From NCBI GenBank assembly GCA_019239915.1, contig JAFAZF010000071.1, positions 1 through 55,826 on the forward strand: a DNA stretch of 55,826 bases, written 5' to 3'. Below, in pieces: positions 55,754 through 55,826 of this stretch. The stretch comes from Sphingomonadaceae bacterium (GTDB lineage: Bacteria; Pseudomonadota; Alphaproteobacteria; Sphingomonadales; Sphingomonadaceae). The notes under the pieces were generated by a model. The model was given only the letters and a program-made list of their open reading frames with translations. It was not told the DNA's origin and made no database searches. A program made the position numbers and the translations under genes. The number at the start of each line of letters is the position of its first letter. Positions within the stretch are counted from its first letter, which is position 1.

Positions 55754-55826
55754 AACGCCGCCTGGCGTCGCTCATCGGCGCGGCGTTGTTAGTGGCAGGC
55801 TGCGCGACCGAGCGGGTGGTGCTGCT
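55750..55826 (+). CDS. Lipoprotein, 3' end outside window
   Basis: Only 25 codons are visible. From GTG 55750 the sequence begins MKRRLASLIGAALLVAGC, a lipoprotein signal with the lipobox LVAGC, then ATERVVLL. In related genomes a gene with this start after a short FecR gene encodes an OmpA-like lipoprotein; that is recalled, not proven here. It is coupled to the FecR-domain gene by a 4-base overlap. Confidence 0.7.
   Translation, partial: MKRRLASLIGAALLVAGCATERVVL

Overview
The window looks like chromosomal DNA of a sphingomonad (Alphaproteobacteria, Sphingomonadaceae). The G+C content is high. It carries a serine palmitoyltransferase very close to the Sphingomonas paucimobilis enzyme with its dedicated acyl carrier protein, a large TonB-dependent receptor in a catabolic cluster, short palindromic intergenic repeats and mostly tightly packed operons. 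This assignment comes from recalled family resemblance, not from a search.

Layout. 1-6000: dnaK (5' end outside the window), dnaJ, a Tam41-like nucleotidyltransferase and a hybrid histidine kinase. 6000-9240: sphingolipid genes (spt, acp, and a cerR-like reductase translationally coupled to proB) around a lone Pycsar-type membrane effector. 9230-13500: proB, obgE, a GNAT acetyltransferase, rpmA, rplU and hspQ. 13645-16891: a tRNA-Ser(CGA) holding a 3.2 kb remnant of a T7-like prophage, in which a single-subunit RNA polymerase has been fused to an integrase tail by one large deletion. The 14-bp att duplication is still visible, and a broken glutathione transferase gene follows. 18100-30900: a TonB-like protein, a drug-type exporter, then a catabolic island (TonB receptor, MFS carrier, AtsK/TauD dioxygenase, sulfatase, GntR regulator, amidohydrolase, atypical SDR) that probably handles an organic sulfate ester. 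30900-38430: a CLC channel with a divergent MarR regulator, a stress flavoprotein, tRNA-Glu(CTC), a double retropepsin-TPR protein, class II DAHP synthase and a frameshifted UDP-GlcNAc 2-epimerase gene. 38440-45724: a CcmI-like TPR protein divergent from a four-gene operon described below. 45727-55826: a small membrane protein, a lipoprotein esterase, an ECF sigma/anti-sigma pair, and a lipid-modification cluster with two cyclopropane-synthase-family methyltransferases, a flavin oxidoreductase, DUF1365, DUF1295, DUF2177 and DUF6134 proteins. A FecR-domain protein and the start of a lipoprotein gene end the window.

The most unusual system is 39601-45724. The first gene fuses a pyridine-nucleotide/FAD reductase, two cyclic-nucleotide-binding domains and a four-cluster ferredoxin. 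The second is a membrane cytochrome b with two His-x13-His helices. The third is a cytosolic FHA domain joined through one membrane helix to a periplasmic decahaem cytochrome c. The fourth is a cyclic-nucleotide phosphodiesterase-like enzyme. Together they read as a transmembrane electron conduit gated by cyclic nucleotides and possibly by threonine phosphorylation, with the enzyme that removes the signal in the same operon. I know of no description of this system.
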